The notes under the pieces were generated by a model that ran no database searches, had not been told where the DNA came from, and worked only from the letters and a program-made list of their open reading frames with translations. Positions 33,482 to 42,791 of a stretch of 52,274 nt of DNA are shown piece by piece; positions within the stretch are counted from its first letter, which is position 1, and each line of letters starts with the position of its first letter. Made by a program: the position numbers and the translations under genes. The stretch covers positions 1 to 52,274 of the forward strand of contig MPMR01000030.1 of assembly GCA_002238605.1 (NCBI GenBank). Reading direction: 5' to 3'. This DNA comes from BD2-11 clade cluster bacterium bin43. Lineage in GTDB: Bacteria; Gemmatimonadota; Gemmatimonadetes; Longimicrobiales; Gaopeijiaceae.

Positions 33482-34987
33482 ATGAGAGATCCACACGAGC
33501 GGCATGTCCCATTCGCGAACACGCTTCTGCCCGTCGCCCTCGTGGCGCTGGCCGCGGCGTGCGAGGCGCCCGCACAGCAGGAGCCGGAAGCACCGGCCCC
33601 GGAATCCCCCGCAGCCCAACCGGCAGCGGATGTCGCCGGGCAGTTCCCCGACCTGGTCGCCGTGGACGCCGATCCGGTCGCGCTCACGGGAGTGAAGCTG
33701 ATCGACGGCACCGGGGAGCCGGCGCGCGACGGGCAGACCGTGGTGATCGCGGACGGACGCGTCGCGGCGGTCGGGAACGACGGGGAGGTCGAGGTGCCCG
33801 ACGGCGCGGAGGTTCTCGACCTGTCCGGGCACACGGTGATGCCCGGGCTCATCGGTCTGCACAACCACAGCTTCTACACGGCGGCCGGCGGCCGGTCGGC
33901 CCAGCTCTCCTTCAGCGCGCCCCGCCTTTACCTGGCCTCCGGACTGACCACCATCCGCACCACGGGTGCCCGCTCGCCCTACGAGGAGATCAATCTTCGT
34001 GACGAAATCGACGCCGGGCTTGCCGTCGGACCGACCATCTTCGTGACCGGACCCTACCTGACCGGGCAGCAGGGGAGCCGGACCATGGCGCAGCTGGACG
34101 GGCCGGAGTCGGCGCGTCGGGTGGTGCGCTACTGGTCGGAGGAGGGCGTGAGCTGGTTCAAGGCGTACACCTGGATCAGCCGGGCCGAGCTGGGCGCGGC
34201 GATCGAGGAAGCCCACGCCCACGGCATAAACGTCACTGCGCATCTTTGCTCAGTGGGTTACAGAGAGGCGGTGGCGCTCGGGATCGACAATCTGGAGCAC
34301 GGCCTCTTCGCCAACAGCGAATACGATCCCTCCAAGCAGCCGGACGAGTGCCCGCCCGGGTTCCGCAACACCTATGGGGAACTGGACGTCAACGGACCGG
34401 AGGTGCAGCAGACCTTCCGCGACATGGTCGACAACGATGTGTCGATGACCTCGACGCTCGCGGTCTACGAGATCTCCGTTCCGGGCCGCGGCCCTCTCGA
34501 TCCGCGGGTCTGGGAGGTACTGGCGCCCGAGGTGGCCGACGACGTCCGGGCGCAGTTCGACCGGATCCGCGCCGCCGATCCCGGGTCCGGGATGGGCCTC
34601 TCCCCCGAGCTGCTGCGGGTGGCGATGGACTACGAGTACGCCTTCGTGCAGGCGGGAGGCCTGTTGGCGGCGGGCGTCGATCCAACCGGCTACGGCGCGG
34701 CGCCTCCGGGGCTGGGCGACCAGCGCAACTTCGAACTGCTGCTGGAGGCCGGCTTCACCGCACCCGAGGTGGTGGAGATCATGAGCGCCAACGGCGCCCG
34801 CGTGCTGGAGATCTACGACGACGTGGGAAGCGTGGAGCCCGGCAAGCGCGCGGATCTCGTGGTCGTGGAGGGCGATGCGGAAGCGGACGGGCACATCCGC
34901 AACACGAGCATCGTCTTCCGGCACGGCATCGGCTGGGACAGCGATGCGCTCATTGAATCGGTGCGGGGCCTGATAGGGGTCCGCTGA
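33482..34987 (+). CDS. Amidohydrolase-family lipoprotein
   Basis: A 501-residue protein, with GGAGGAGG just before the ATG at 33482. The signal (NTLLPVALVALAAAC) has a lipobox; residues 25-50 are a Glu/Pro/Ala linker. The metal-dependent TIM-barrel hydrolase shows HTVMPGLIGLHNHSFY (HxH), SWFKAYTW (bridging Lys), NVTAHLCS, and GGLLAAGVDPTG (Asp). GKRADLVVVEGD closes the fold. Such lipoproteins hydrolyse peptides, amidines or cyclic amides outside the cytoplasm; the substrate is unknown. It precedes the aminotransferase by 22 bases. Confidence 0.85.
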   Translation: MRDPHERHVPFANTLLPVALVALAAACEAPAQQEPEAPAPESPAAQPAADVAGQFPDLVAVDADPVALTGVKLIDGTGEPARDGQTVVIADGRVAAVGNDGEVEVPDGAEVLDLSGHTVMPGLIGLHNHSFYTAAGGRSAQLSFSAPRLYLASGLTTIRTTGARSPYEEINLRDEIDAGLAVGPTIFVTGPYLTGQQGSRTMAQLDGPESARRVVRYWSEEGVSWFKAYTWISRAELGAAIEEAHAHGINVTAHLCSVGYREAVALGIDNLEHGLFANSEYDPSKQPDECPPGFRNTYGELDVNGPEVQQTFRDMVDNDVSMTSTLAVYEISVPGRGPLDPRVWEVLAPEVADDVRAQFDRIRAADPGSGMGLSPELLRVAMDYEYAFVQAGGLLAAGVDPTGYGAAPPGLGDQRNFELLLEAGFTAPEVVEIMSANGARVLEIYDDVGSVEPGKRADLVVVEGDAEADGHIRNTSIVFRHGIGWDSDALIESVRGLIGVR

Positions 34988-35009
34988 CACATCCGAAACC
35001 CATGGAGGC

Positions 35010-36131
35010 ATGCCCGTGAAGCTCGACCGATTCGAGATGGAGCGCTGGCAGTCCGTCTTCGAGCACCGCGTTCGCTACAACCTTTCCGAGAGCGGCGTGG
35101 ACCCGCTCTCGCTGGACGAACTGCTCGAATTCACCGGCATCGAGAACCTGGGAGCGTCGAGCCTGGGGTACGGGCAGTCGAACGGATCGGACGAGTTGCG
35201 GAAGCGCATCGCCGCCCTCTACGACAACGTCGCGCCCGACGAGGTGGTGGTCACCACGGGGGGCGCGGAGGCCAACATGGCCGCCTGCTGGCAGCTCATG
35301 GAGCCGGGCGCCCCCGCCGCCGTCATGGTCCCGAACTACATGCAGGTGCCCGGGCTGGTGCGCAACTTCGGGGGCCTGGTGCGCCCCTTCGAACTGCTTG
35401 AAGAGACCGGCTGGCAACCCGACCTCGACCAGCTGCGCGCCATCCTCGACGACGACGTGCGCTTCATCCTGATCACCAACCCCAACAACCCGACCGGCGC
35501 GTGCCTCACCCCCGAGTCGCGGCGGGGCATCGTCGAAGCCGCCGAACGGGCGGGCGCCTGGATCCTCTGCGACGAGGTCTACCAGGGCGCGGAAATCTCC
35601 GGCGTCACCACGCCCTCCATGTGGGGCGAGTACGAGCGCACCATCGTGACCAACTCGCTCTCCAAGGCGTACGGGATGCCCGGGCTGCGCATCGGCTGGA
35701 TCGTCGCCCCGGCCGACATCACCGAGACCCTGTGGGCGCGCACCGACTTCACCACCATCACCCCCGCGACCCTGTCGGACGTCCTGGCGACCGCCACCCT
35801 CGCGCCGGAAGCCCGCGCCCGCATCCTGGCGCGCACCCGCGCCATCCTGCGGCGCAACCTGCCGCTGGTAACCGAGTGGATGGAGTCGTACAACGGCCTC
35901 TTCCGCTACCACCCCCCCGACGCGGGCGCCATCTGCTACGTCCGCTACGACGCCCCCGTCAACTCGAGCGAGCTGGCCGAGAAGCTGCGTGCCGACAAGT
36001 CCGTGCTGGTGGTGCCCGGCGACCACTTCGGCATGGACCACTACCTGCGCCTGGGCTTCGGCCCGCCCGCGCACGAGCTGCAGGAAGCGCTGCAGAAGAT
36101 GGGGGACGCGTTCGCGGAGGTGGCAGGGTAG
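35010..36131 (+). CDS. PLP-dependent aminotransferase, class I/II
   Basis: A 373-residue fold-type I enzyme. TTGGAEANMAAC binds cofactor phosphate, ITNPNNPTGACL is the PLP/substrate loop, WILCDEVYQGAE carries the pyridine-binding Asp, and NSLSKAYGMPGLRIGW has the Schiff-base Lys and following Gly-Leu-Arg. It opens MPVKLDRFEMERWQSVFEH, seen in capreomycidine synthase-like and related aminotransferases of unknown substrate. The GGAGG site at 35002 precedes the ATG. Together with the amidohydrolase and acetyltransferase-like protein it forms a rightward three-gene set. Confidence 0.85.
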   Translation: MPVKLDRFEMERWQSVFEHRVRYNLSESGVDPLSLDELLEFTGIENLGASSLGYGQSNGSDELRKRIAALYDNVAPDEVVVTTGGAEANMAACWQLMEPGAPAAVMVPNYMQVPGLVRNFGGLVRPFELLEETGWQPDLDQLRAILDDDVRFILITNPNNPTGACLTPESRRGIVEAAERAGAWILCDEVYQGAEISGVTTPSMWGEYERTIVTNSLSKAYGMPGLRIGWIVAPADITETLWARTDFTTITPATLSDVLATATLAPEARARILARTRAILRRNLPLVTEWMESYNGLFRYHPPDAGAICYVRYDAPVNSSELAEKLRADKSVLVVPGDHFGMDHYLRLGFGPPAHELQEALQKMGDAFAEVAG

Positions 36132-36142
36132 CACGGCCTCAC

Positions 36143-37261
36143 ATGCCCGACGCCAGCTCCCCCTCCGGCCGCCTCCTCTCCCTGGACGCGTTCCGGGGCC
36201 TGACCATCGCGGCAATGGTGCTGGTCAACAACCCGGGTAGCTGGGCCTACGTGTATGCGCCGCTCGCCCACGCCGAGTGGCACGGCTGGACCCCCACCGA
36301 CCTCATCTTCCCGTACTTCCTGTTCATCGTCGGCGTCGCGATCCCGTTCTCCTTCGGGCGCCGCCTTGCGCAAGGAGCCGCGCGGCCGGGGCTGTTCCGG
36401 CACGTGGCCCGCCGTTCGCTGATCCTGATCGCGATCGGTCTCGCCATGCGCGCGATCCCGGATTTCGACTTCGGCGAGATGCGCCTGTACGGCGTCCTCC
36501 AGCGCATCGGCCTCGTGTACTTCGCGGCGGCCGGGCTGTACCTGTGGACTTCCGCCCGCGGGAGGGCGGCCGCGACAGCCGCGCTCCTCCTGGGCTACTG
36601 GGCCGTGCTGATGCTCGTGCCGGTCTCCGGCTCCGCACCGGGCGACCTCTCGCCGGACGGCAACCTGGCCGCCCATATCGACCGCATCCTCATGCCCGGA
36701 CGGCTGTGGTCGGGCACCTGGGACCCGGAAGGGCTGCTCTCGACCTTCCCCGCCATCGCCACCTGCCTCCTCGGCATCTTCTGCGGGGAACGGCTCCGAT
36801 GCGGACGCCCCGGCCGCCAACTCGCCGGGGAGATGTGGATTGCGGGCGCGGCGATGGTCGCGCTGGGTCTCGCCTGGGACGTCGTCTTCCCCATCAACAA
36901 GAACCTGTGGACCAGCTCCTACGTGGTCTTCACCGCCGGAACCGCGCTCCTCGTGCTGGGCACGATGTACTGGATCCTCGACGTCGCAAGGTGGCGGGGG
37001 GCGTGGAGCGCGCCGCTGGCGGCCTGCGGCATGAACTCCATCGCCATCTTCGTCGCGTCCGGCATCGCCGCCAAGACGATGGCCCGGCTACCCGCGCCCG
37101 GCACCGACGCCTCATCCCTCTACGACTGGATCTTCCGCAACGGCTTCCAGTCCTGGGCGGGCGACTACAATGGCTCGCTCGCCCTTGCCCTCGCGCAGGT
37201 TGCGTTCTGGCTCACCGTGGCCTGGCTGCTGCACCGGCGCCGGATCTACATCAGGATCTGA
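36143..37261 (+). CDS. Heparan-alpha-glucosaminide N-acetyltransferase-like membrane protein
   Basis: A 372-residue multi-pass protein. LLSLDAFRGLTIAAMVLVNNPGSW followed by HAEWHGWTPTDLIFPYFLFIVGVAI is the HGSNAT/DUF5009 signature, including the His-Gly and Thr-Asp-x-x-Phe-Pro motifs thought to pass acetyl groups across the membrane. About ten transmembrane helices are visible, and PINKNLWTSSYVVFTAG is another family landmark. Bacterial members may acetylate amino sugars on the periplasmic side. The start at 36143 lies 11 bases after the aminotransferase stop. Confidence 0.85.
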   Translation: MPDASSPSGRLLSLDAFRGLTIAAMVLVNNPGSWAYVYAPLAHAEWHGWTPTDLIFPYFLFIVGVAIPFSFGRRLAQGAARPGLFRHVARRSLILIAIGLAMRAIPDFDFGEMRLYGVLQRIGLVYFAAAGLYLWTSARGRAAATAALLLGYWAVLMLVPVSGSAPGDLSPDGNLAAHIDRILMPGRLWSGTWDPEGLLSTFPAIATCLLGIFCGERLRCGRPGRQLAGEMWIAGAAMVALGLAWDVVFPINKNLWTSSYVVFTAGTALLVLGTMYWILDVARWRGAWSAPLAACGMNSIAIFVASGIAAKTMARLPAPGTDASSLYDWIFRNGFQSWAGDYNGSLALALAQVAFWLTVAWLLHRRRIYIRI

Positions 37262-37313
37262 GGTTGCGGTAGAGGGTCCGGAATCGCGGATGGCCACCCC
37301 GCCCGCGCTCGCA

Positions 37314-37739
37314 TCACGCACCATGCTCCCAGGGGTCGAGGACGCGGATGCCGGCTCCATCGAAGTCCCGGACATTCCTCGTCGCTAACGACGCGCGCAT
37401 GGAACGGGCGACCGCCGCGATCTGACAATCGATCTGGGAGATCGGGCGGCCCGCATTGCGTCGCTCCGCGGCGATGCTTGCGCAGGCGCGCGCGGCTTCA
37501 CGGCCAAACGGCAGCACGCGGTCCTCGAACAGCTCCCCGAAGGCGCGATCGGCAGCTTCGAGGAGCCCCCTGCGGCGCTTCCCCCGAGGAAGGAAGGCGA
37601 TGCCCGCTCGAACCTCTGCCTCCGTCACTGAAGTAACGAAGAGATCGCGGGGCGGGCGGGCGTTCAACCAGGCGACGACGGCGGGTTCGGGGCTGGGACG
37701 CATGAGTTCAGAGACGACGTTCGTATCGAGAATCACCAT
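37314..37739 (-). CDS. vapC: PIN-domain toxin, VapC/FitB type
   Basis: A 141-residue ribonuclease-like toxin. MVILDTNVVSELMRPSPEP opens the PIN fold with the first Asp; TSVTEAEVRAGIAFLP gives the conserved Glu; GRPISQIDCQIAAVARSM and ASLATRNVRDFDGAGIRVLDPW give the later acidic residues and the TRNxxDF motif of FitB. It lies 13 bases downstream of its antitoxin gene. Confidence 0.88.
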   Translation of the reverse strand: MVILDTNVVSELMRPSPEPAVVAWLNARPPRDLFVTSVTEAEVRAGIAFLPRGKRRRGLLEAADRAFGELFEDRVLPFGREAARACASIAAERRNAGRPISQIDCQIAAVARSMRASLATRNVRDFDGAGIRVLDPWEHGA

Positions 37740-37752
37740 CGCTGCGGCGGTC

Positions 37753-37998
37753 TCAGTCGAATCGAGGCGGCTCGCGCATCGGCTCGCGTGGCGGGACATC
37801 CAGGTCCGCGCCACCCAGTGGCGTAAACAGTTCCACGAGCGCGCTGCCCAACCCATTCGCCGGTGACGGCGAGCGAGCGACCGCTCTGCCCAGGATGATG
37901 CGTGCTTCCGCCTCCATCGAACGTCCGTTCTCGGCCGCCCTTACCCGAAGTCGTGTCTTCACTCCTTCCTCCAGATTCCGGATGGTAATGCTCGCCAC
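37753..37998 (-). CDS. vapB: Ribbon-helix-helix antitoxin, FitA/VapB type
   Basis: An 81-residue antitoxin from the GTG at 37998, chosen for its GAGG site and because MASITIRNLEEGVKTRLRVRAAENGRSMEAEARIIL then matches the FitA DNA-binding domain. The C-terminal Pro/Leu-rich region (LVELFTPLGGADLDVPPRE) would wrap the toxin. The pair probably represses its own promoter through an upstream palindrome. Confidence 0.87.
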   Translation of the reverse strand: MASITIRNLEEGVKTRLRVRAAENGRSMEAEARIILGRAVARSPSPANGLGSALVELFTPLGGADLDVPPREPMREPPRFD

Positions 37999-38096
37999 GG
38001 GTGCCTCGCCCAATTACCGGTAGGTGCCTTGATTCACTGCGGATGGATGACCTGATGCAACGAAGCTTCTCGCTCAAGGTATGGAGTGATTGCGTT

Positions 38097-38111
38097 GATT
38101 GCAATGCAATC
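38097..38111. promoter_or_regulatory. Palindrome upstream of the toxin-antitoxin pair
   Basis: GATTGC-AAT-GCAATC is a perfect 6+6 inverted repeat with a three-base centre, about 100 bases upstream of the antitoxin start and 17 bases beyond the stop of the GCS2-CBS gene. Antitoxins of this type bind such repeats, but placement is a little far and other roles are possible. Confidence 0.3.
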
Positions 38112-38127
38112 CCCAAACCCCAAGCCC

Positions 38128-40047
38128 TCAGACCTCCTCCAGCTTCTCCTCCAGCAGCTGATAGGCGATGGGCAGGAAGTCGCGCTCGCTGATGATTCCG
38201 ATCAGCTTGCCGTTCTTTTCCACCGGGAGGGCGGAGACGCGCTTCTCGCGCATGATCCCGATCGCTTCCAGGGTCGAGGTCTCGGGTTCCACGGTGACCA
38301 CGTCGGAGGCCATGATGGTGCGGATCGGATCGGACTCCGTAGTGCCCGGGGCTCCGGACGCGGCGACCATGCGCAGGATCGCCCGGTACGACACCAGGCC
38401 CACCAGCGTGTGGTCGTCGTTCTCCACCAGCACGTGGCGGATGTTCTGCTTGTCCATCAGGAAGGCGGCCAGCTCGATGGGCTCGTCCTCGTGCACGGTG
38501 AAGAGGTCGGTCACCATGTACTGCTCGACCTTCAGGTAGTTGTAGCGCCAACCGCCCGCCTCCCAGATCTCGGCCGGCTCCCAGGTGTGCGCGGGACGTG
38601 GATCCCGCTGCCGATGGGCCATGCCGGAGGTGAGCGCGGTCATGCGCTCGGCAACCGATCCTTTCCCCGTCATGCTGCGCAGAGACTTCAGCTGCCACGT
38701 CGCACCCGTCATGCCGGACTCGACACGACCCTGGACAATGCCCAGATAGTGGTCGATCTCGGTCTGCTCGATCCCCAGTTCCTCGAGCCCGCTCCGCGAC
38801 AGTGGAAGCAGTTCGCCGAGCAGGAGATCGCGGGCGCTCACGGTCTCTCCGGCGAGCCAGTGGAAACCCGCATCCAGGCCCCTGCGGCTCGCGGCCACGA
38901 AGTTGGACTTGGCGTAGTCGAAGTCGACCCGGCTGGCGACGTCCCCGTATTCCCGGGCGCCCCCGAGCACCAGACCGATCCAGAAGGCCGAGTTGGCCAC
39001 CTCGTCCATGATCGTCGGACCGGAGGGCAGCACCCGACACTCGATGCGCAGGTGCGGCTTGCCCTCGCTGATCCCGTAGCAGGGGCGATTCCAGCGGTAC
39101 ACCGTGCCGTTGTGCAGCTGCAGCGCGGGGAGCCGGGGCACGCCGCCCCGCGCAAGCACCTCGAAGGGATCCTCCGTCACCTCTCCGGTGAGGAGCACGC
39201 GGAAGCGGGCGATGTCGTCCTCGAAGAGCTCGGTCACCGACTTGTTGATCCAGCGCTCGCCGAAGCGCACGCGCGTGCTGGTCTGACGCAGGTGGGGCGT
39301 CGCGCTGCGCGTGTCCATCGACTGCTCGAAGAGCGCGATGCGGGTCTCGTTCCAGAGGCGCTTGCCGAAGAGAAGCGGGGAATTGACGCACGCCGCCAGT
39401 ACGGGCGGGGTCACCAGCTGGGCCACGTTGTAGAAGCTCGGGAACTCCTCCGCGGAAACCTGAAGATGCACCTGGTAGCTGGTGTTGCACGCCTCCACCA
39501 TCACCGAGTCGTGCTCGACGAAGATCTCGTCGGTCCCCTCGATGCGCAGCCGGTACGACGATCCGCCGCGGATGCGGTTGAGCGCATCGTTGAGGGCGTA
39601 GTAGCGGGGCATGGGCGTGATGCTGTCCATGGACAGGTCGGACTTGCCCAGGGTAGGCAGGATGCCGCACAGCACGACGTCCGCCCCCTGCCGTTGCGCG
39701 GCGGCGCGCGCCTGTGCGATGCGCTCCTCGATCTCGACCTCCATGGCCGAGAAGCAGCGGCCGGTGAGCAGCTTGGGCTGGAGGTTGGCCTCCAGGTTGA
39801 AGAGCGCCAGCTCGGTGGTGAACGTGTCCGCCGGAAGATGCTCGAGCACGTCGAGCGCGACGGTGGCCGGGCGCCAGCCCTGGTCCACCAGGAAGAACTC
39901 CTGCTCCACGCCGAAGCGGCGCACCCCGGACTCGATCATGCCCTGGGAGAGCATTCTCTCGAGGGCCTTGAGGTCCCTCAGAATCGCCTTGGTGAAGGCG
40001 CGGATTTCCGCCGAGTCCCGTCCTGTGTCTGCATCCAGGCGTCCCAT
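38128..40047 (-). CDS. GCS2-type glutamate-cysteine ligase-like protein fused to a CBS pair
   Basis: A 639-residue protein. Residues about 10-440 are a carboxylate-amine ligase of the GCS2 family: RFGVEQEFFLVD (Mg/ATP site), FNLEANLQPKLLTG, EACNTSYQVHLQVS and LRIECRVLPSGPT are the family markers. The end (about 500-635) is a tandem CBS module: YMVTDLFTVHEDEPIELAAFLMDKQNIRHVLVE, then TIMASDVVTVEPETSTLEAIGIMREKRVSALPVEKNGKLIGIISERDFL. CBS pairs sense adenine nucleotides, so the ligase may be under energy control. Start at 40047 is the first ATG with the family N-terminus. Confidence 0.85.
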   Translation of the reverse strand: MGRLDADTGRDSAEIRAFTKAILRDLKALERMLSQGMIESGVRRFGVEQEFFLVDQGWRPATVALDVLEHLPADTFTTELALFNLEANLQPKLLTGRCFSAMEVEIEERIAQARAAAQRQGADVVLCGILPTLGKSDLSMDSITPMPRYYALNDALNRIRGGSSYRLRIEGTDEIFVEHDSVMVEACNTSYQVHLQVSAEEFPSFYNVAQLVTPPVLAACVNSPLLFGKRLWNETRIALFEQSMDTRSATPHLRQTSTRVRFGERWINKSVTELFEDDIARFRVLLTGEVTEDPFEVLARGGVPRLPALQLHNGTVYRWNRPCYGISEGKPHLRIECRVLPSGPTIMDEVANSAFWIGLVLGGAREYGDVASRVDFDYAKSNFVAASRRGLDAGFHWLAGETVSARDLLLGELLPLSRSGLEELGIEQTEIDHYLGIVQGRVESGMTGATWQLKSLRSMTGKGSVAERMTALTSGMAHRQRDPRPAHTWEPAEIWEAGGWRYNYLKVEQYMVTDLFTVHEDEPIELAAFLMDKQNIRHVLVENDDHTLVGLVSYRAILRMVAASGAPGTTESDPIRTIMASDVVTVEPETSTLEAIGIMREKRVSALPVEKNGKLIGIISERDFLPIAYQLLEEKLEEV

Positions 40048-40266
40048 TGTGCCTCGTCCGGTTGGGCGGGTGGAACCGTTGACGGGCGTCCGCGCCGGGC
40101 GGGCGCCCATGGGCGGAGTTTATCCAAGACCGTCCTGCAAAGCGAGTGGCCGGACCACCGACCTGCCACGCGGCTTCGTTCAGCCGAACCCGGGCCTTTG
40201 CCGGAGGCCGGGGACAGGTGTGGCCGAGCCCCCGCCGGGGTCGGTCGCCGCCTGGTGGTTCGTTCG

Positions 40267-40935
40267 CTACCCGCTGAAGGTCGCGATCTCCCGGAGGGGC
40301 TTCTTGTCGATGACGGGCACCCTGGCGTCGTCCGCCGGATACCCCGCCACGAGCAGCAGGAACGGGCGCTCGTTCTTCGGCCGGCCCAGGATGCGGTTCA
40401 GGAAGCCCATGGGGCTGGGCGTGTGGGTGAGCGAGGCCAGTCCGGCGTGGTGGAGCGCCGTGATGAGCAGGCCCGTGGCGATGCCGACCGACTCGGTGAC
40501 GTAGTAGTTCTTGCGGCGGGTGCCGTCGGGCAGCAGCGCGTAGCTCTCGGCAAAGATCACGATCAGGTAGGGCGCTACCTCCAGGAAGGGCTTGTGCTCG
40601 TCGGTGCCCAGGGGTGCGAGCGCCCGCAGCCAGTCCTCCGGCGCCCGTTCCCGGTAGAAGGCCCGCTCCTCCTCTTCCGCGGCCTCGCGGATATGCTTCT
40701 TCACCTCGGGGTCGCTCACCACGACGAAATGCCAGGGCTGGTGGTTGGCGCCGTTGGGGGCGGAACCGGCGGCCAGCAGGCAATCCTCGATGATCCCGCG
40801 CGGCACGGGGCGCGGCGAGAAGTCGCGCACGGTGCGCCGGCGGCGGATCTCCTCCCGGAAGGCGCGTGCACGCGCGCGCATCTCCCGGACGGGGTACTCC
40901 CGATAGTCTTCCAGCGCCATCAGCCTGACGCTCAT
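40267..40935 (-). CDS. Nitroreductase-family flavoprotein
   Basis: A 222-residue FMN enzyme. [45 protein letters not shown] is the family N-terminus with FMN phosphate-binding Arg and Ser; [20 protein letters not shown] and [14 protein letters not shown] are later landmarks. Its ATG overlaps the M28 peptidase stop as ATGA. Related enzymes include iodotyrosine deiodinase-like and BluB-like groups; the NHQPW and K-P-L-R-E ending favour the deiodinase-like group, but that is a guess. Confidence 0.85.
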   Translation of the reverse strand: MSVRLMALEDYREYPVREMRARARAFREEIRRRRTVRDFSPRPVPRGIIEDCLLAAGSAPNGANHQPWHFVVVSDPEVKKHIREAAEEEERAFYRERAPEDWLRALAPLGTDEHKPFLEVAPYLIVIFAESYALLPDGTRRKNYYVTESVGIATGLLITALHHAGLASLTHTPSPMGFLNRILGRPKNERPFLLLVAGYPADDARVPVIDKKPLREIATFSG

Positions 40936-42026
40936 TGCCGGCTCTCGATCATCTCGACGATCATCCGCCGGCTCTCGGGATTCCATTGCGGCGGTTCGGG
41001 AGCGCTTGCGATCTCGAGCCCCAGGTAGAAGACGAGCCGGGCCAGCCGCGCGCCCTTTTCGGCGTCGATCAGCTCCACCTCGTCGCTCGGCCTGTGGTAG
41101 TCCTCGTGGGTTCCGTTGAAGAAGAAGAGGACCGGGACGCCGTTGCGCGCGAAGTTGTAGTGGTCCGAGCGGAAGTAGAAGTTCTCGTCCGGCCACAGGT
41201 CGTCGATGGCGGTCATGCCGAGCTCCGGATGCGCCGCGTTCACCCGTTCCAGGGTCGCCCCCAGGTCCGAGTGCTCCTTGCCGATGGCCACGATGGTGTC
41301 GGGCCAGTTGCGCCCCACCATGTCCATGTTGAGGTTGGCCACCATGCGCCCCGAGGCGACCGGTTCCGGCGGCTCTTCGGCATAGGCGCGGCTTCCGTGC
41401 AGGCCCCGCTCCTCCCCGCTCACCAGCAGGAACACCGTCGACCGCCGCGGCGGCTCTTCGAGCGCGGCGAACGCCTCGGCGATCTCGATCACCGCGGCCG
41501 TCCCGGAGGCGTCGTCGTCGGCGCCGTTGTAGATGCTGTCCCCGCTCGCGTCCGGCTCCCGCACCCCCACGTGGTCCATGTGGGCGCTGAACACGACGTA
41601 CTCGCCGCGCAGTTCCGGGTCGCTGCCCGTCAGCACGGCGGCCACGTTGGGCGCGTCGACCGGCGCGAGGTCGACATCGACTCGTCCCGGCCGGAAGGAG
41701 TAGCGGTGGATGAACCCGCCGCCGCCTCCGCCGGGTTCGAGCCCCATCGCGGCGAATTCTCCCGCGATCCAGCGGGCGGCCTCCTCGATCTCCGGGCTGG
41801 GCGTGGCCCGGCCCCGCATGGAGTCGTGGGCCAGGATCGCCACCCGCTCCAGGAAGTCGCCTTCGGTGATGGTCGCCGCGGCCGACCCCGCGGCCATGGA
41901 CGAGCCGGACAAAGGCTCACCTGCCTCGTCGTCGCCCGCGCACGCGCCGACCGCCAGACCGGCCAGCACCCCTCCGACCACGCGCCAATCTCCCGTCCTC
42001 GATCTCACGGCCTTGCTCCTTGCCAC
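40932..42026 (-). CDS. M28-family zinc aminopeptidase lipoprotein
   Basis: A 364-residue exported peptidase. [14 protein letters not shown] is a lipoprotein signal. The two-zinc site of M28 is complete: [10 protein letters not shown] (His, with Asp nearby), [20 protein letters not shown] (bridging Asp), [16 protein letters not shown] (catalytic Glu-Glu), [10 protein letters not shown] (Asp) and [15 protein letters not shown] (His). It cleaves N-terminal residues from peptides outside the cytoplasm. It is translationally coupled to the nitroreductase. Confidence 0.88.
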   Translation of the reverse strand: MARSKAVRSRTGDWRVVGGVLAGLAVGACAGDDEAGEPLSGSSMAAGSAAATITEGDFLERVAILAHDSMRGRATPSPEIEEAARWIAGEFAAMGLEPGGGGGGFIHRYSFRPGRVDVDLAPVDAPNVAAVLTGSDPELRGEYVVFSAHMDHVGVREPDASGDSIYNGADDDASGTAAVIEIAEAFAALEEPPRRSTVFLLVSGEERGLHGSRAYAEEPPEPVASGRMVANLNMDMVGRNWPDTIVAIGKEHSDLGATLERVNAAHPELGMTAIDDLWPDENFYFRSDHYNFARNGVPVLFFFNGTHEDYHRPSDEVELIDAEKGARLARLVFYLGLEIASAPEPPQWNPESRRMIVEMIESRQ

Positions 42027-42107
42027 GGCGATTCTAGCTTTGCGGCCAGGGGCCGCCCCGAAACCTTCGTCCCCTCAAGATAAACGCCCCCTCGCCGGAT
42101 TGCTCCC

Positions 42108-42741
42108 ATGGAATGGATCGCCTCTCCCGAAGCCTGGATCGCGCTGGGAACGCTGACGGTTCTGGATGCGCCTGACCGTGCCCCTCTTCTCGGTATTCGG
42201 CCACGCCGTTTCCGGGCGCGACCTGATCCTGGTCGCCGGCGGGATGTTCCTGCTGATGAAGGCAACGACGGAAATCCATCATCGGCTGGAGGGAACCGAG
42301 GGAAAAACCGAGGACGCCGGCAAGGCGCGCTGGGGTTCCTCGTTCGCGGGAGTCATCACGCAGATCATACTGCTGGACGTCGTCTTTTCGCTCGACTCGG
42401 TCATCACCGCGGTGGGCGTGGCGGAGCATGTGCCGGTCATGGTGATCGCGATCGTGATCGCCGTAGGGGTGATGATGCTCTCGGCCGAGCCGCTCGGTGC
42501 GTTCGTGCTGCGTCACCCGACGGTCAAGATGCTGGCGCTCAGCTTCCTTCTGCTGATCGGCATGTCGCTGGTTGCCGAAGGCGTCGGCCACCATGTGCCC
42601 AAGGGATACATCTACTTCGCGATGGGTTTCTCGGTGCTGGTGGAGATGCTGAACCTGAGGGCGAAAAAGAAGGGCGAGACCCCGTTGGCGCTGCGCGCGC
42701 CCTATCATCCGGCCGATCAGCCCGGATCCGGGGAGAGCTGA
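42108..42741 (+). pseudogene. TerC-family membrane protein with internal deletion and frameshift
   Basis: The first 19 codons read MEWIASPEAWIALGTLTVL, the normal TerC/YgdQ start. The next conserved block (E-x-V-L-G-I-D-N and its helix, around 50 residues) is absent. At about 42165 the sequence jumps to the other frame at RLTVPLFSVFGHAVSGRDL and continues normally to 42741 through LLDVVFSLDSVITAVGV and YIYFAMGFSVLVEMLN. About 150 bases seem deleted with a net frameshift, so the intact 576-base 3' frame is not expected to be translated in register. TerC proteins are membrane transporters linked to tellurite and manganese export. Confidence 0.72.
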
Positions 42742-42791
42742 CCACCCCGCCGGCCCTGAATCGGCCTCCGGCGACCCCTCCGACAACGCCA

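Noticed and set aside
38086-41028. 980-residue open frame on the plus strand
   Set aside because: Antisense to the GCS2-CBS and nitroreductase genes, whose motifs are clear.
42166-42741. Reading the 3' terC frame as an intact short TerC protein
   Set aside because: The ATG at 42166 is an internal Met of the family core and lacks a ribosome binding site; the true N-terminus lies in another frame at 42108.
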